A stretch of DNA of 22,481 nt from UBA1219 sp045601425 (GCA_045601425.1 JAZRZP010000014.1:1-22481); one strand, 5' to 3'; positions 1-8,511 are shown, numbered from the stretch's first letter. Notes: generated from the letters alone by a model not told the origin. Program-made: numbers and translations.

Positions 1-894
1 TTGTTCCGTCATTCGTTGCTGTAGCCAAGTTGATTCATTTGGATTGTCGGTTTCTGCGCCTTCGTCCATCTCCTCGCCTTTCAAAATAGAATACAAACGT
101 TGAATGGTAGAGATGCACACTTGGCTATCGCTCGCTATGTAGCTTGAATTCAAACGCTGAACATTATACAGCTCGGTAAACTTGCGATTGTCGTCGTTCG
201 GACGGAAATTCATAAATTCCTGCTCGGCCTGTTCGCCCAAATTGCGGGTATCGACAAGGAACAGAATCCGTTTTGCCTTTGCAAATTTCAGAAGACGATA
301 AATAAACGTGATTGCAGTGAATGTTTTTCCTGCGCCGGTTGCCATTTGAATCAATGCCCGAGGACGATTGTTCTTGAAAGAGGTCTCCAAATTATTGACG
401 GCCTTGATTTGGGCGAGACGCAAGCCTGTTTCGTCCAATGTGGGGAAATCCTGCAATCGGTTACGAAGACTTCTTCCGTGACGAATCCATTCTGCGATAG
501 TTTCAGGTTTATGAAACGCGAACACCGCACGGCTTCGAGGTTTCGGATCGCTATAATCGGTGAAATGAGTGAGGGAACCCGTGCTTTCATAGACGTACAA
601 CAACGGCTCGTTGTTCAGATACTTCAATTTGGAGGTTGCATATCGAACAGACTGTTCCTCCACCATAGTAAGATTTACACCTTCCTCTTCGCGTTTGGCT
701 TCAATAATGCCAACAGGTTCCCTGTTTATAAAGAGCACATAATCTGCTGGACCTGCATCCGTTTGATATTCACGGACAGCAATACCCAATCCGGCCGAGA
801 AATCAATCTTAGCTTTTGATTGAATTACCCAGCCTGCTTGCTGTAGCAAATCATCAATACGGTCTCTCGCTATCTGCTCTGGATTTTGATTCAT
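1..894 (-). CDS. hsdR: Type I restriction enzyme R subunit (HsdR), N-terminal part, cut by window edge
   Basis: This is the motor and nuclease subunit of a type I restriction system, which cuts DNA after ATP-driven translocation. The reading frame starts with ATG at 894 and stays open for 298 codons to base 1, so the C-terminus lies outside the window. Residues 1-150 form the nuclease domain with a PD-(D/E)XK site: D51 in GPADYVLF and E65/K67 in GIIEAKRE. A helicase domain follows with Walker A MATGAGKT at 184-191 and a conserved LFLVDTRNL strand at 211-219. Methylation and specificity subunits are not visible and would have to lie to the left. It has its own promoter (924-955). The family is confident; the subtype and whether the system is complete cannot be judged from this piece. 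Confidence 0.9.
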   Translation of the reverse strand, partial: MNQNPEQIARDRIDDLLQQAGWVIQSKAKIDFSAGLGIAVREYQTDAGPADYVLFINREPVGIIEAKREEEGVNLTMVEEQSVRYATSKLKYLNNEPLLYVYESTGSLTHFTDYSDPKPRSRAVFAFHKPETIAEWIRHGRSLRNRLQDFPTLDETGLRLAQIKAVNNLETSFKNNRPRALIQMATGAGKTFTAITFIYRLLKFAKAKRILFLVDTRNLGEQAEQEFMNFRPNDDNRKFTELYNVQRLNSSYIASDSQVCISTIQRLYSILKGEEMDEGAETDNPNESTWLQQRMTEQ

Positions 895-923
895 TAAAAT
901 GATATTATCAAAATAATTTTTTG

Positions 924-955
924 CAAAAATACAAAAAAAATGCAATACGTGCAAA
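924..955 (-). promoter_or_regulatory. Bacteroidota-type promoter for hsdR
   Basis: Read on the minus strand, TTTG (952-955) is followed after 20 nt by TATTTTTG (924-931), matching the phylum's TTTG / TAnnTTTG promoter form. The ATG lies about 30 nt downstream. The TTTG box overlaps the T-tract of the iorB terminator. Confidence 0.65.
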
Positions 956-982
956 AAAAGCCGCACATTTTAGTGTACGGCT
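953..982 (-). terminator. Rho-independent terminator after iorB
   Basis: On the minus strand AGCCGTACA, a 6-nt loop and TGTGCGGCT form a 9-bp stem with one wobble pair, followed by seven T. It lies about 24 nt past the iorB stop and ends the iorAB transcript. Confidence 0.85.
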
Positions 983-1005
983 TTCAGGTATCAGTCAGAC
1001 GTAAT

Positions 1006-1569
1006 TTATTTTGCGTCGCGGCCTGCCTTTATGGCTGCAATGTTGGAATTTACAACATCGTCGCCCTTGCGGCCGAAAATATGTCTGATGGCGTTTTCGA
1101 GTTCGGCGAAATCAATTCCGAGGTGTGGAGCTGCCGCACCGAGCAGAACCATATTGGAACGGGCCTTTACTGTCTTGGCAATGTCGTTGGCATTGAAGGC
1201 AACGCAGTTTTTCACTTTTTTCACTTCGGCCATTACCTTGTCTATGTCGGGATAGTTCTTGATGTTTACAAACGGGTCGGAGTTTGTGATAACCCAACCT
1301 TCTTTCGAGAGGAAGGGGAGGTAACGGAGCGATTCCATTGGTTCGCTCGAAAGAATGATGTCGGCTTTGCCTTCCGGAATCACGTCTGAGAAGATGGGCT
1401 TGTCGGAGAGACGCAGGTGGGAGAACACACTGCCACCGCGTTGCGACATACCGTGAATTTCGGATTGTTTTACGTGCAGACCAACATTAAGAGCTGCGTC
1501 AGAAATGATTTTGGCTACAGAAACGATACCATCGCCGCCTACGCCACATAATATGATGTCTTTTTTCAT
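1006..1569 (-). CDS. iorB: Indolepyruvate:ferredoxin oxidoreductase, beta subunit
   Basis: This is the small subunit (187 aa) of the enzyme that oxidatively decarboxylates aryl pyruvates such as indolepyruvate to aryl-acetyl-CoA and reduces ferredoxin in anaerobic aromatic amino acid metabolism. It belongs to the pyruvate ferredoxin oxidoreductase gamma-domain family. It opens with a typical MKKDIILCGVGGDGIVSVAK segment and has the family motif SQRGGSVFSHLR. The frame extends upstream to 1629, but I chose ATG 1569: AGGAG lies 8 nt before it, and the longer version would run into the end of iorA. The gap to the iorA stop is then 14 nt, so the two subunits are made from one transcript. A hairpin terminator follows directly. 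Confidence 0.92.
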   Translation of the reverse strand: MKKDIILCGVGGDGIVSVAKIISDAALNVGLHVKQSEIHGMSQRGGSVFSHLRLSDKPIFSDVIPEGKADIILSSEPMESLRYLPFLSKEGWVITNSDPFVNIKNYPDIDKVMAEVKKVKNCVAFNANDIAKTVKARSNMVLLGAAAPHLGIDFAELENAIRHIFGRKGDDVVNSNIAAIKAGRDAK

Positions 1570-1583
1570 TTTTTTATCTCCTA

Positions 1584-3173
1584 TTACTTTTTGTTGTCGT
1601 TCAAGTGTTTTTTCAGTTCCACAAGGCATGTACGGTGAGGAATGATTACAGAAACGCCTTTGTAAGCAACTTCTTCTTCAAAGATTCTTACATTTTCTTC
1701 GTGATTCTTCGGCAGAGGAATTATGTCGCGGATGTGTTCGGGTTCAACGCCGAGGCCTTCGCAAATACGGCGTATCTTGTTGTGTGCCGATGACGGCTGG
1801 CCGCCTGTCATGGCCGTAATGTCGTTGTCGAGGATTACCACAACCACGTTGGCTTTTTCGTTCACGCAATCCAAAAGACCTGTAAGTCCGCTGTGACCGA
1901 AAGTTCCGTCACCGATAACGGCTACCGAGGGGAACACTCCTACTTCGGAAGCACCTTTTGCCATTGTAATGGAAGCACCCATGCAAACGGTGGTGTTGAT
2001 GGCACCCATGTTGTATCCGAGTGTGTAGCATCCGATGTCGCCGAAAACTTTTCCGTTTTCATATTTTTTCATCACTTCGATGACTGCATTGTAGCTGTCA
2101 ACATGAGGACATCCCTGACAGAGAGCCGGAGGACGGTTTGTAACAACTTCCGGAACAGGTTCGCCTTTTTCTATGTTCATGCCGAGAGCCTTGGCTACTT
2201 TTTCAGCATTGAGTTCGCCGTCGCGGCGGATGGTTTCGTCCAAGCGGCCGAAAACGCGCTTGCCTTTTCCGAGGAAGCCTTTTATCTGTTCTTCAACGAA
2301 AGGCTGACCGTCTTCGAGTACGAGAATTTCATCACATTCGTCGTAAAGCTTGTTTATCATGCTGTACGGCAACGGATACTGTGCAACCTTCACTACGGGA
2401 TACGGACAAACTCCGTTTTCGAAGTTTTCCATGAGGTAGTTGTATGCAATACCGGTTGTTATGATACCGATTTTCTTGTCGGTGCCGGGTATATACTGGT
2501 TGTAGCCTCTTTCTTCAGAATCCTTGGTGAAAGCAGGCTGTTTGTCGATGAGTTCTCTGTAAAGACGTTTTGCGTTTACCGGAAGAAGAACGAACGATTT
2601 GGCATCGGTCGGGTATTTTACAGGGTTCTGCGGCAAAGTAGCTTTGCGTACAACGCCTGCACGGCTGTGAGCCAAACGTGTGGGTATGCGGAGAAGCACG
2701 GGGGTTCCGAGTTTTTCGGACATTTCGTAACCGCTGAATACCATGTCGTAGGCTTCCTGCTGGCTTGAAGGTTCAAGCATGGGTATCATTGCCCAATGGC
2801 CGTAGAAGCGGCTGTCCTGTTCGTCCTGCGAAGAGAACATGCTCGGGTCGTCGGCAACTACTATGAGAACACCTTTGGTTCCGATGATGGCAGCATTCAT
2901 GAACGGGTCACCGCACACGTTAAGTCCCACGTGTTTCATGCATGTCATGGCTCTTTTGCCGGCGTATGCAACACCGATGGAAGCTTCGAGGGCTGTCTTT
3001 TCGTTGGCACACCAGTTTGCAACAACGCCTTTTTCTTTTGCGTCTTTCGATTTGATTACATATTCTGTAATTTGTGTCGAAGGTGTACCGGGGTAGCTGT
3101 TTATTGCACTGCCACCTGCATCTATAAAGGCTTGAGCTATTGCTTCGTCGCCTAATAAAAGTAATTTCTGCAT
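1584..3173 (-). CDS. iorA: Indolepyruvate:ferredoxin oxidoreductase, alpha subunit
   Basis: This is the catalytic thiamine-diphosphate subunit (529 aa), partner of IorB just downstream. The N-terminal pyrimidine-type domain begins with GDEAIAQAFIDAG and SYPGTPST (about residues 9-32). The TPP-binding domain includes CQGCPH (352-357), GDIGCYTLG (378-386) and the GDGTF...N motif (421-450, ending ILDNDITAMTGGQ). Archaeal IorA proteins are longer and end in a ferredoxin-like domain with 4Fe-4S clusters. This protein stops after HRTCLVELKKHL and shows no CxxCxxC pattern there, so it must hand electrons on by another route. Such shorter forms are, as I recall, common in Bacteroidales. Start ATG 3173 lies about 45 nt downstream of a strong promoter box. 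Confidence 0.93.
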   Translation of the reverse strand: MQKLLLLGDEAIAQAFIDAGGSAINSYPGTPSTQITEYVIKSKDAKEKGVVANWCANEKTALEASIGVAYAGKRAMTCMKHVGLNVCGDPFMNAAIIGTKGVLIVVADDPSMFSSQDEQDSRFYGHWAMIPMLEPSSQQEAYDMVFSGYEMSEKLGTPVLLRIPTRLAHSRAGVVRKATLPQNPVKYPTDAKSFVLLPVNAKRLYRELIDKQPAFTKDSEERGYNQYIPGTDKKIGIITTGIAYNYLMENFENGVCPYPVVKVAQYPLPYSMINKLYDECDEILVLEDGQPFVEEQIKGFLGKGKRVFGRLDETIRRDGELNAEKVAKALGMNIEKGEPVPEVVTNRPPALCQGCPHVDSYNAVIEVMKKYENGKVFGDIGCYTLGYNMGAINTTVCMGASITMAKGASEVGVFPSVAVIGDGTFGHSGLTGLLDCVNEKANVVVVILDNDITAMTGGQPSSAHNKIRRICEGLGVEPEHIRDIIPLPKNHEENVRIFEEEVAYKGVSVIIPHRTCLVELKKHLNDNKK

Positions 3174-3218
3174 TGTTTATATGTTTTTATATTTATTATT
3201 TTTTTGATTTAGAAACTG

Positions 3219-3250
3219 CAAAGATACATTTTTTTTTTGATTTACACAAA
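3219..3250 (-). promoter_or_regulatory. Bacteroidota-type promoter for iorAB
   Basis: On the minus strand, TTTG (3247-3250) is followed after 20 nt, mostly an A-tract, by TATCTTTG (3219-3226) and then C. This is a near-ideal match to the phylum's promoter form and lies about 45 nt before the iorA ATG. Confidence 0.8.
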
Positions 3251-3584
3251 TCCGTGCCATAAAATACTGAAAATAAAGTGCGATTTGTCTCGGGCAGACC
3301 AGCTCTTCAGTAAAAAAAAACATTTCGGAGACCGTTTCGGCAGCCTTTTGCCGAACCTTGCCGAAACATGGTGAAACGGAAACTGAAGTCATCACCCTGC
3401 ACCAACAGGTTTTTCTCGGTCACTTGGGCTGATTTTTTCGCTCAAAGACATGCCCTTTGTGGAGAATAAGCAAATTTTCCTTTTCCATGCGCATTTCAAT
3501 GACGGACGGAATGCCCGGCGAAGTTGTTTCTGCATCGCAGAATGTCTGCCCCGACTGCGGGTAAACGGATAAATTTTGATTTTT
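3251..3584. other. Intergenic stretch with nested inverted repeats, no convincing gene
   Basis: Between the divergent iorA and PCMD genes lie about 500 bp. Open frames of 70-90 codons exist, but they have no recognisable domain, signal peptide or ribosome site. The only structure I see is around 3334-3367. TTCGGCA (3336-3342) and TGCCGAA (3349-3355) form a 7-bp hairpin with a 6-nt loop. A second copy of the right arm, TGCCGAAAC (3359-3367), could pair instead with GTTTCGGCA (3334-3342). These could be alternative hairpins or an operator. The rest shows nothing I can interpret. Confidence 0.4.
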
Positions 3585-3585
3585 A

Positions 3586-3616
3586 CTGGCTTTTTTCCAA
3601 AAATTTCGTATTTTTG
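3586..3616 (+). promoter_or_regulatory. Probable promoter for the PCMD lipoprotein operon
   Basis: TATTTTTGC has its box at 3609-3616, about 60 nt before the ATG at 3680. The upstream element at 19-nt spacing is only CTGG (3586-3589), a weak match to TTTG, so the -7 box carries the call. Confidence 0.5.
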
Positions 3617-3679
3617 CATTTCGTTAAGAAAAAGACATAAAACCAGTATAAACATTTAAAAATAAAATTGTTGTAAGAC

Positions 3680-4822
3680 ATGAAAGCTATACTTAAGAAA
3701 ATCGTTCCGGTTCTGGCCGTAGTACTTTTTGCACAGAGTTGCGAAAAAGAAACTCCAAAAAACGGTGAAGCAGACATTCTCACATTCTGTATTGCAGAAG
3801 AAGGGAAAACCATGGAAATACCGTCGTCGACGAGTGCCATAAATTACCGTTTGACCAAAGATTTGGCTTTGGATTCGCTCACGGCAGTTGTAACGATAAG
3901 CGAAAATGCCAAAATCTCTCCCGATCCTTCGGAAGTCCGCAACTTTTCGCAACCCGTCAAATTCACAGTAACTTCCGAAAGTGGTGACGTACACCGCGAC
4001 TACACGGTAACCGTGATAGCCCGCATTACCGACAGCACTTCCGACGGTGAAGGTGACGATGGAGACTCGGCAGTTGTCGCCCCTCAAATCATATACAACG
4101 GCTATTTTGAACTCTGGGACACTACCGGTTCGGGCAACAACCTTTATGTAACCCCGAAAGGCTGGGCTTCAGCCAATAGCGGCGTAACATCGGTTCACTC
4201 GCTGGGTTACAGTTCCATAGCTTACCCCACATTCAGAACGACCGACGCATACGAAGGCAATTTTGCCGTTGCCTTGCAGACCCGTCAGGGCAGAACAAGT
4301 TCCATAGGTGTCGTTCCTCGTCTCATTGCCGGAAATCTTTTCCTTGGCACCATGTCGTCACCATCGCTGCAAAGCCTCTCACAGCCTCTCACACTTACCA
4401 AATTCGGAATCGAATACACATTCAACTCTCTCCCCGACAGCCTTGTCGGCTACCTGAAATACATACCGGGTCCGGAATACCACGATGAAAACGGGAATAT
4501 CGTTTCCGGCACCGTTGACAGCTGTGCCTTTTATGCCGTACTTTTCGAAGGTTCCGAGCCTTTGGACGGTACCAACGTTCAGACTTCCAGCCGCATTGTC
4601 GCCCTCGCAAAATATAACGGTTCCACTCCGATAAGCCAGTCGCAGTACACCCGTATAGCACTGCCTTTCGTATATCGCCGTACCGTAACAAGCACTGCAA
4701 ACCTGCAGTATGCAATCATTGCCTCTTCAAGCAAGGACGGCGACCTGTACAAAGGTGCCCCAGAAAGCATCTTGTACATCGACAACGTAAACATAATACT
4801 GAAACATTCAAAGAAAAAATAA
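3680..4822 (+). CDS. PCMD domain-containing surface lipoprotein
   Basis: A 380-aa predicted outer-membrane lipoprotein. The signal peptide ends in FAQSC with the lipidated Cys at 21. Residues about 30-120 form a small beta domain of the DUF5018 kind (ILTFCIAEEGKT..., ...DYTVTVIA), followed by an acidic Ser/Asp/Gly linker. From about 138 the sequence matches the PCMD domain (putative carbohydrate metabolism domain): NGYFELWD, TPKGWASANSG, ALQTRQGR, AGNLFLGTM, a GYLKYIPG segment and a closing IDNVNI strand. Family members are thought to bind or process glycans, but no reaction is established. The stop overlaps the next start by one base (TAATG), so the two are translationally coupled. Confidence 0.8.
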   Translation: MKAILKKIVPVLAVVLFAQSCEKETPKNGEADILTFCIAEEGKTMEIPSSTSAINYRLTKDLALDSLTAVVTISENAKISPDPSEVRNFSQPVKFTVTSESGDVHRDYTVTVIARITDSTSDGEGDDGDSAVVAPQIIYNGYFELWDTTGSGNNLYVTPKGWASANSGVTSVHSLGYSSIAYPTFRTTDAYEGNFAVALQTRQGRTSSIGVVPRLIAGNLFLGTMSSPSLQSLSQPLTLTKFGIEYTFNSLPDSLVGYLKYIPGPEYHDENGNIVSGTVDSCAFYAVLFEGSEPLDGTNVQTSSRIVALAKYNGSTPISQSQYTRIALPFVYRRTVTSTANLQYAIIASSSKDGDLYKGAPESILYIDNVNIILKHSKKK

Positions 4823-5577
4823 TGCGTACGACGAAAAGTGCAATATTTGCGTTCTTGCTGGCCTTTTCATTTCAGGCGGTCTGTGCCCAGTCTGCCATGG
4901 AAAGGCCGTCTCGCTTCGAATTCGATTTCAACCTCGGCCTCGGAGTCGGCGGAAGTGCCCCCGTTCCCATACCAAACACCATTTCTGAAATGTCGTGGAT
5001 CCCGGAACTGTGCTTCACTTTCGGCTACAACGAACGCTTCGCGGTAACACGCAGTTTCGGAGTAAAACTCGGTGTTCAGATAGAGCATATCGGCATGGAC
5101 GCCGTTGCCGAAGTGTCACAGATTCACACACAAGCAATTGTGGACGGCGACAAGGTTGAGGGCATTTTTAACGGCCGCAACGAAACTCACCTCAGAGTGA
5201 CATACCTGCGTATTCCACTGCTGCTCAGCCTGAAACCCGGCAGCAAATGGAATTTCTGTGCGGGAATGCATGCCTCATTCAAACTTACGGGCACTTTCGA
5301 GGGTGCTGTCAGCAACGGATACATACGAATGGGTGACGCTACCGGAGAACGTGTCAATATTGACGGGAAAAGTCCCTATCCCGACAATTTCAGCGATGAA
5401 ATTGCCGGTTTCGTCTGGGGACCCGAAATCATGGTCGAACGCTATTTCAACAAAAACGTTTCCGTCTTTGCCGACATAAACGCTTCCCTGAATTCCGTAC
5501 TGAACCCCGATTTTAAAGGTCTTGATTTCCAAATGCACAACTTTTACGCATTCTTGGGAACAAGCATTAAATTGTAA
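4822..5577 (+). CDS. Outer-membrane beta-barrel protein (PorT/OmpA-barrel type)
   Basis: A 251-aa protein with an N-terminal signal peptide ending VCAQS and then alternating polar and aromatic strands typical of a small outer-membrane barrel: FEFDFNLGLGVGGS, YLRIPLLLSLKP, NFCAGMHASF. The last strand, NFYAFLGTSIKL, lacks the usual terminal aromatic residue, and L is last. The strand YLRIPLLL is the hallmark of the PorT-like barrel family. The start overlaps the stop of the lipoprotein gene before it, so a lipoprotein and barrel pair at the cell surface is likely. FolC begins 3 nt after its stop. The substrate is unknown. Confidence 0.75.
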   Translation: MRTTKSAIFAFLLAFSFQAVCAQSAMERPSRFEFDFNLGLGVGGSAPVPIPNTISEMSWIPELCFTFGYNERFAVTRSFGVKLGVQIEHIGMDAVAEVSQIHTQAIVDGDKVEGIFNGRNETHLRVTYLRIPLLLSLKPGSKWNFCAGMHASFKLTGTFEGAVSNGYIRMGDATGERVNIDGKSPYPDNFSDEIAGFVWGPEIMVERYFNKNVSVFADINASLNSVLNPDFKGLDFQMHNFYAFLGTSIKL

Positions 5578-5580
5578 AAC

Positions 5581-6885
5581 ATGAAAACCTACGAAGAGGT
5601 CATAGAGTATCTTTTTTCTGCACTGCCGATGTACCAGCGTATCGGCGCTGCCGCCTACAAAACCGACATCACCAACACGGTCAGGCTGATGGACACCTTG
5701 GAAAATCCTCACAAAAACTTCAGAACCATTCATGTGGCAGGTACCAACGGCAAGGGGTCAGTGTCGCATCTTCTGGCCTCCATTCTACAGAAATCGGGTT
5801 TGAAAGTGGGACTGTATACATCGCCGCACCTTTTGGATTTTCGCGAACGGATCCGTGTCAACGGCAACATGATACCAAAGAAAAATGTTGTAAAATTCGT
5901 TGAAAATCACCAAGATACATTAAATCAGATAGAACCGTCGTTCTTTGAAATGACAGTCGGAATGGCGTTCGAATATTTCGCCGGTGAAAAAATCGACGTT
6001 GCCGTGGTGGAAGTTGGCATGGGAGGGCGTTTGGACTCAACAAACATCATCTCTCCCGACCTTTCGGTGATAACAAATATCGGCTTCGACCATACCCAGT
6101 TTCTCGGCAATACCCTTGAAGCCATTGCCGGTGAAAAGGCGGGCATAATCAAGCCACAAACACCTGTCGTAATAGGTGAATCGCAATCCGAAACCGCTCC
6201 GGTTTTTCTTGAAAAAGCCAAAAAAGAAAATGCTCCGATTTCTTTCGCCGACCGGAATTTCAAAATCACCAACATTATTGAAGATGCTGATTTTCTGACA
6301 GTTGATATATATTCAACAGAAGGAGAATGCTTATACCGAGGACTGAAATCGGCACTGACAGGATCTTATCAGAGGAAAAACACAATTACCGTGATCGAAG
6401 CGGTACGCCAGTTGAGGAAAATCGGATACAAGATAGCCGATGAAAACATTTTCGACGCTTTCGCAAACGTAATTTCGCTGACCGGTTTCATGGGCAGGTG
6501 GCAGGTAATTTCGAAAAATCCGCTTACCGTATGCGAAACTGCCCACAACAAAGACGGCATATCGTATCTTAATCAGAAACTCGAATCGCTGAAATTCAAT
6601 AAATTACACATTGTTTACGGGTGTGTGAACGACAAGGACTACAATACCATCATGGACATGATGCCCAAAGATGCCTCATATTATTTCTGCAAGCCCTCTG
6701 TACCCCGTGGTCTGGACGTGGAAATTATGAAGGAAACCGCTGCCAGACACGGTCTTTCGGGCGATGCCTGCCAAAACATTTCCGAAGCCTTGCAATCTGC
6801 CAGAAATCACGCAGAAGCTGATGATATGATACTTGTAACCGGAAGCATATTCCTCGTTGCCGACGCTCTCGACACCGTGAAGTAA
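5581..6885 (+). CDS. folC: Bifunctional folylpolyglutamate synthase / dihydrofolate synthase
   Basis: A cytoplasmic Mur-ligase-family enzyme (434 aa, normal length) that adds glutamate to dihydropteroate and to folates using ATP. The P-loop AGTNGKGS is at 53-60, the folate-binding stretch SPHLLDFRERIRVNG lies near residues 81-95, and the metal and ATP motif GMGGRLDSTNII follows. The C-terminal Rossmann-like ligase domain contains ETAHNKDG and HIVYGCVNDKD. The N-terminal domain and the active-site segments look complete. It lies 3 nt after the barrel gene and is likely read on the same transcript, although its function is unrelated. It converges with the glycosyltransferase gene; only 22 nt separate them and I see no hairpin there. 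Confidence 0.95.
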   Translation: MKTYEEVIEYLFSALPMYQRIGAAAYKTDITNTVRLMDTLENPHKNFRTIHVAGTNGKGSVSHLLASILQKSGLKVGLYTSPHLLDFRERIRVNGNMIPKKNVVKFVENHQDTLNQIEPSFFEMTVGMAFEYFAGEKIDVAVVEVGMGGRLDSTNIISPDLSVITNIGFDHTQFLGNTLEAIAGEKAGIIKPQTPVVIGESQSETAPVFLEKAKKENAPISFADRNFKITNIIEDADFLTVDIYSTEGECLYRGLKSALTGSYQRKNTITVIEAVRQLRKIGYKIADENIFDAFANVISLTGFMGRWQVISKNPLTVCETAHNKDGISYLNQKLESLKFNKLHIVYGCVNDKDYNTIMDMMPKDASYYFCKPSVPRGLDVEIMKETAARHGLSGDACQNISEALQSARNHAEADDMILVTGSIFLVADALDTVK

Positions 6886-6907
6886 AAACTATCTATCCTG
6901 CCGTTGC

Positions 6908-7696
6908 CTACCAGACTTCGTCGAAATTTTCGGCATTGCGTACCTTTTCATCACGCTGATACTCAAGAAGTTTGGCGTATTTCAAATATGCATTGATGGA
7001 AATGCTTTTAGAAACGGAGTATCCGTCGATACCTCCGAAAATTCCTCCATAAAGGAAATAATTTTTGCAGAATGCCCCTATGCCGTGCAATACCGGTGTC
7101 AGTGCATTGGCCTTTTTTCCTTGCAGGTAGAGGATTTTCGCAGAACGCGTCGAATAATTTCTTCCGGGTTTTGCGAACATTTCTCCGGTATTTTTGTATG
7201 TGAAGTGCAGAATGGCCGTATCCAGTTTTCTGTAATTCGAAGACGGCACCCATGCATGCTGCTTGACATCGGCAAAACGTGTCTTGTCGTGCCGGTAGAG
7301 ACGTATCAGATAATTGGGATACCAGTGGCAGCATTTCACCCAGCGGCTGCCGATGAAATTCTTGCGTTTCACAGCAAATGCTTCGTATTCAGTATGTTCC
7401 AAATCAATAGCATTTATTTCTTCCGCCAATTCGGGAGTAATGCGTTCATCGGTATCGAGGCTGAAAACCCAAATGTTATTGGAGTATTTGAGTCCGACAT
7501 TTTTCTGTATTCCGTCGCCGAGATACGATTGCAGGTATGTTTTTGCACCACATTCCCGGGCAATTTCCACGGTACGGTCGGTACTGTTGGAATCGACGAC
7601 AATGATTTCTTCACATATAAGTTTCAGCGAATCAATGCATTCGCGAATATTGTTCTCTTCGTTTAAAGTCGTAATAAGTCCGGTGATATGATTCAT
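6908..7696 (-). CDS. Family 2 glycosyltransferase, WaaE/KdtX-like
   Basis: A 262-aa GT-A-fold transferase acting at the cytoplasmic face of the membrane, probably adding a sugar during lipopolysaccharide core or similar glycan synthesis. The nucleotide-sugar site is visible: TTLNEENNI (9-17), IIVVDSNSTDRT (31-42) and the DxD-type motif DTDE (81-84), followed by a WYPNYLIRLYR segment typical of the WaaE/KdtX group. There is no transmembrane anchor of note. It is the last gene of the run manA, TPR, DUF4292, GT, 16 nt behind DUF4292. In other Bacteroidota the TPR and DUF4292 genes are often followed by an M23 peptidase; here a glycosyltransferase takes that place. Confidence 0.88.
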   Translation of the reverse strand: MNHITGLITTLNEENNIRECIDSLKLICEEIIVVDSNSTDRTVEIARECGAKTYLQSYLGDGIQKNVGLKYSNNIWVFSLDTDERITPELAEEINAIDLEHTEYEAFAVKRKNFIGSRWVKCCHWYPNYLIRLYRHDKTRFADVKQHAWVPSSNYRKLDTAILHFTYKNTGEMFAKPGRNYSTRSAKILYLQGKKANALTPVLHGIGAFCKNYFLYGGIFGGIDGYSVSKSISINAYLKYAKLLEYQRDEKVRNAENFDEVW

Positions 7697-7712
7697 TGCA
7701 CGTTCTGTTTTT

Positions 7713-8507
7713 TTAAAAATTCAATTTGCCTGCCTTTTTTGAAATTTTTATCGGGAATGTAAGTTGCTGATTCAGCTGAAATTTTGAAAAATTCATTTCA
7801 GCGGAGACTTTTCCTGTTGCTTTCGATGATGCCGAGACTTTAAGGTGCTGAGGCAGAGAGTTTTTGCCTGCTTCCGTAAAGTTGGAATACTCTATTTCAA
7901 TGCTTTGCTGGGGATTTAGGGTTTTCATTCTGTTGAAAATGATTCTGCAGTTCTTGTTGTCCATTTTCAGAAGCTGTTGCAGTTCCGGCGAAGGGCCGTT
8001 GCTTTTACGTTTCTGGAACGAAAATTCGGTAATTCTGCCTTCGGTGTCGCTTGTATAATCCACTGCGGGATAAGTTTTAAGGTCATTTCCGAGAAGTGCA
8101 GCCTGTGCGATGTCGAAACTGAAGACAAATCCGTAATCTTTCTGGAATTCGGCATAGGTACCCTGAAATGCCTGACTTGGAATCTTTATGCTGACATAAA
8201 TGGAGTCAGGTGTGAGTTTGATCCTTGCCAACTCAATGATTTTAGATATGCTCACCCAAATGACCTTGTCTTTCTGCATACGCAGCTGTCCTGATATTCC
8301 TATGCCGCCCACCTCGGTGGAGAAATTAGCCGAAAGTGTCTTGAAATCGGTGTTCCTTATCTGTTTCGGACTTATCTTTTCAGGAACGGGAGGCAAAATT
8401 TCCGGTGTTTCGGGTTGTTGTACAGTTTTGCTTGATTTACAGGCCGAAAAGACTGAAAGTACAATTGCCGAAAAAAGTATCAGTATCTGTAATCTGTTGT
8501 TTTTCAT
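7713..8507 (-). CDS. DUF4292 lipoprotein
   Basis: A 264-aa lipoprotein with signal peptide and lipobox FSAC (Cys 23), then a Pro-rich linker. The DUF4292 body includes ANFSTEVGGIGISGQLRMQK, VWVSISK-like strands and ALLGNDL. The fold is thought to be related to LolA/LppX-like lipid carriers, but no function is proven. It starts 4 nt after the TPR lipoprotein stop, a pairing that recurs across Bacteroidota, so the two probably work together in the envelope. The family call is firm; the role is unknown. Confidence 0.85.
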   Translation of the reverse strand: MKNNRLQILILFSAIVLSVFSACKSSKTVQQPETPEILPPVPEKISPKQIRNTDFKTLSANFSTEVGGIGISGQLRMQKDKVIWVSISKIIELARIKLTPDSIYVSIKIPSQAFQGTYAEFQKDYGFVFSFDIAQAALLGNDLKTYPAVDYTSDTEGRITEFSFQKRKSNGPSPELQQLLKMDNKNCRIIFNRMKTLNPQQSIEIEYSNFTEAGKNSLPQHLKVSASSKATGKVSAEMNFSKFQLNQQLTFPIKISKKAGKLNF

Positions 8508-8511
8508 GGTT

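Noticed and set aside
346..819. A plus-strand frame of 157 codons
   Set aside because: It lies opposite the clear HsdR frame with its nuclease and Walker A motifs and encodes nothing recognisable.
1570..1629. Longer iorB start overlapping iorA
   Set aside because: ATG 1569 has AGGAG at proper spacing and matches the family's N-terminus; the extra 20 residues do not.
1893..2768. A long plus-strand frame of 291 codons
   Set aside because: It is antisense to the catalytic part of iorA; the protein has no recognisable features.
3177..3655. Two short minus-strand frames in the region between iorA and the PCMD gene
   Set aside because: They overlap the iorA promoter or each other, lack ribosome sites and show no domain or signal peptide.
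6886..6907. Bidirectional terminator between folC and the glycosyltransferase gene
   Set aside because: No stem and no T-tract could be found in the 22-nt gap.
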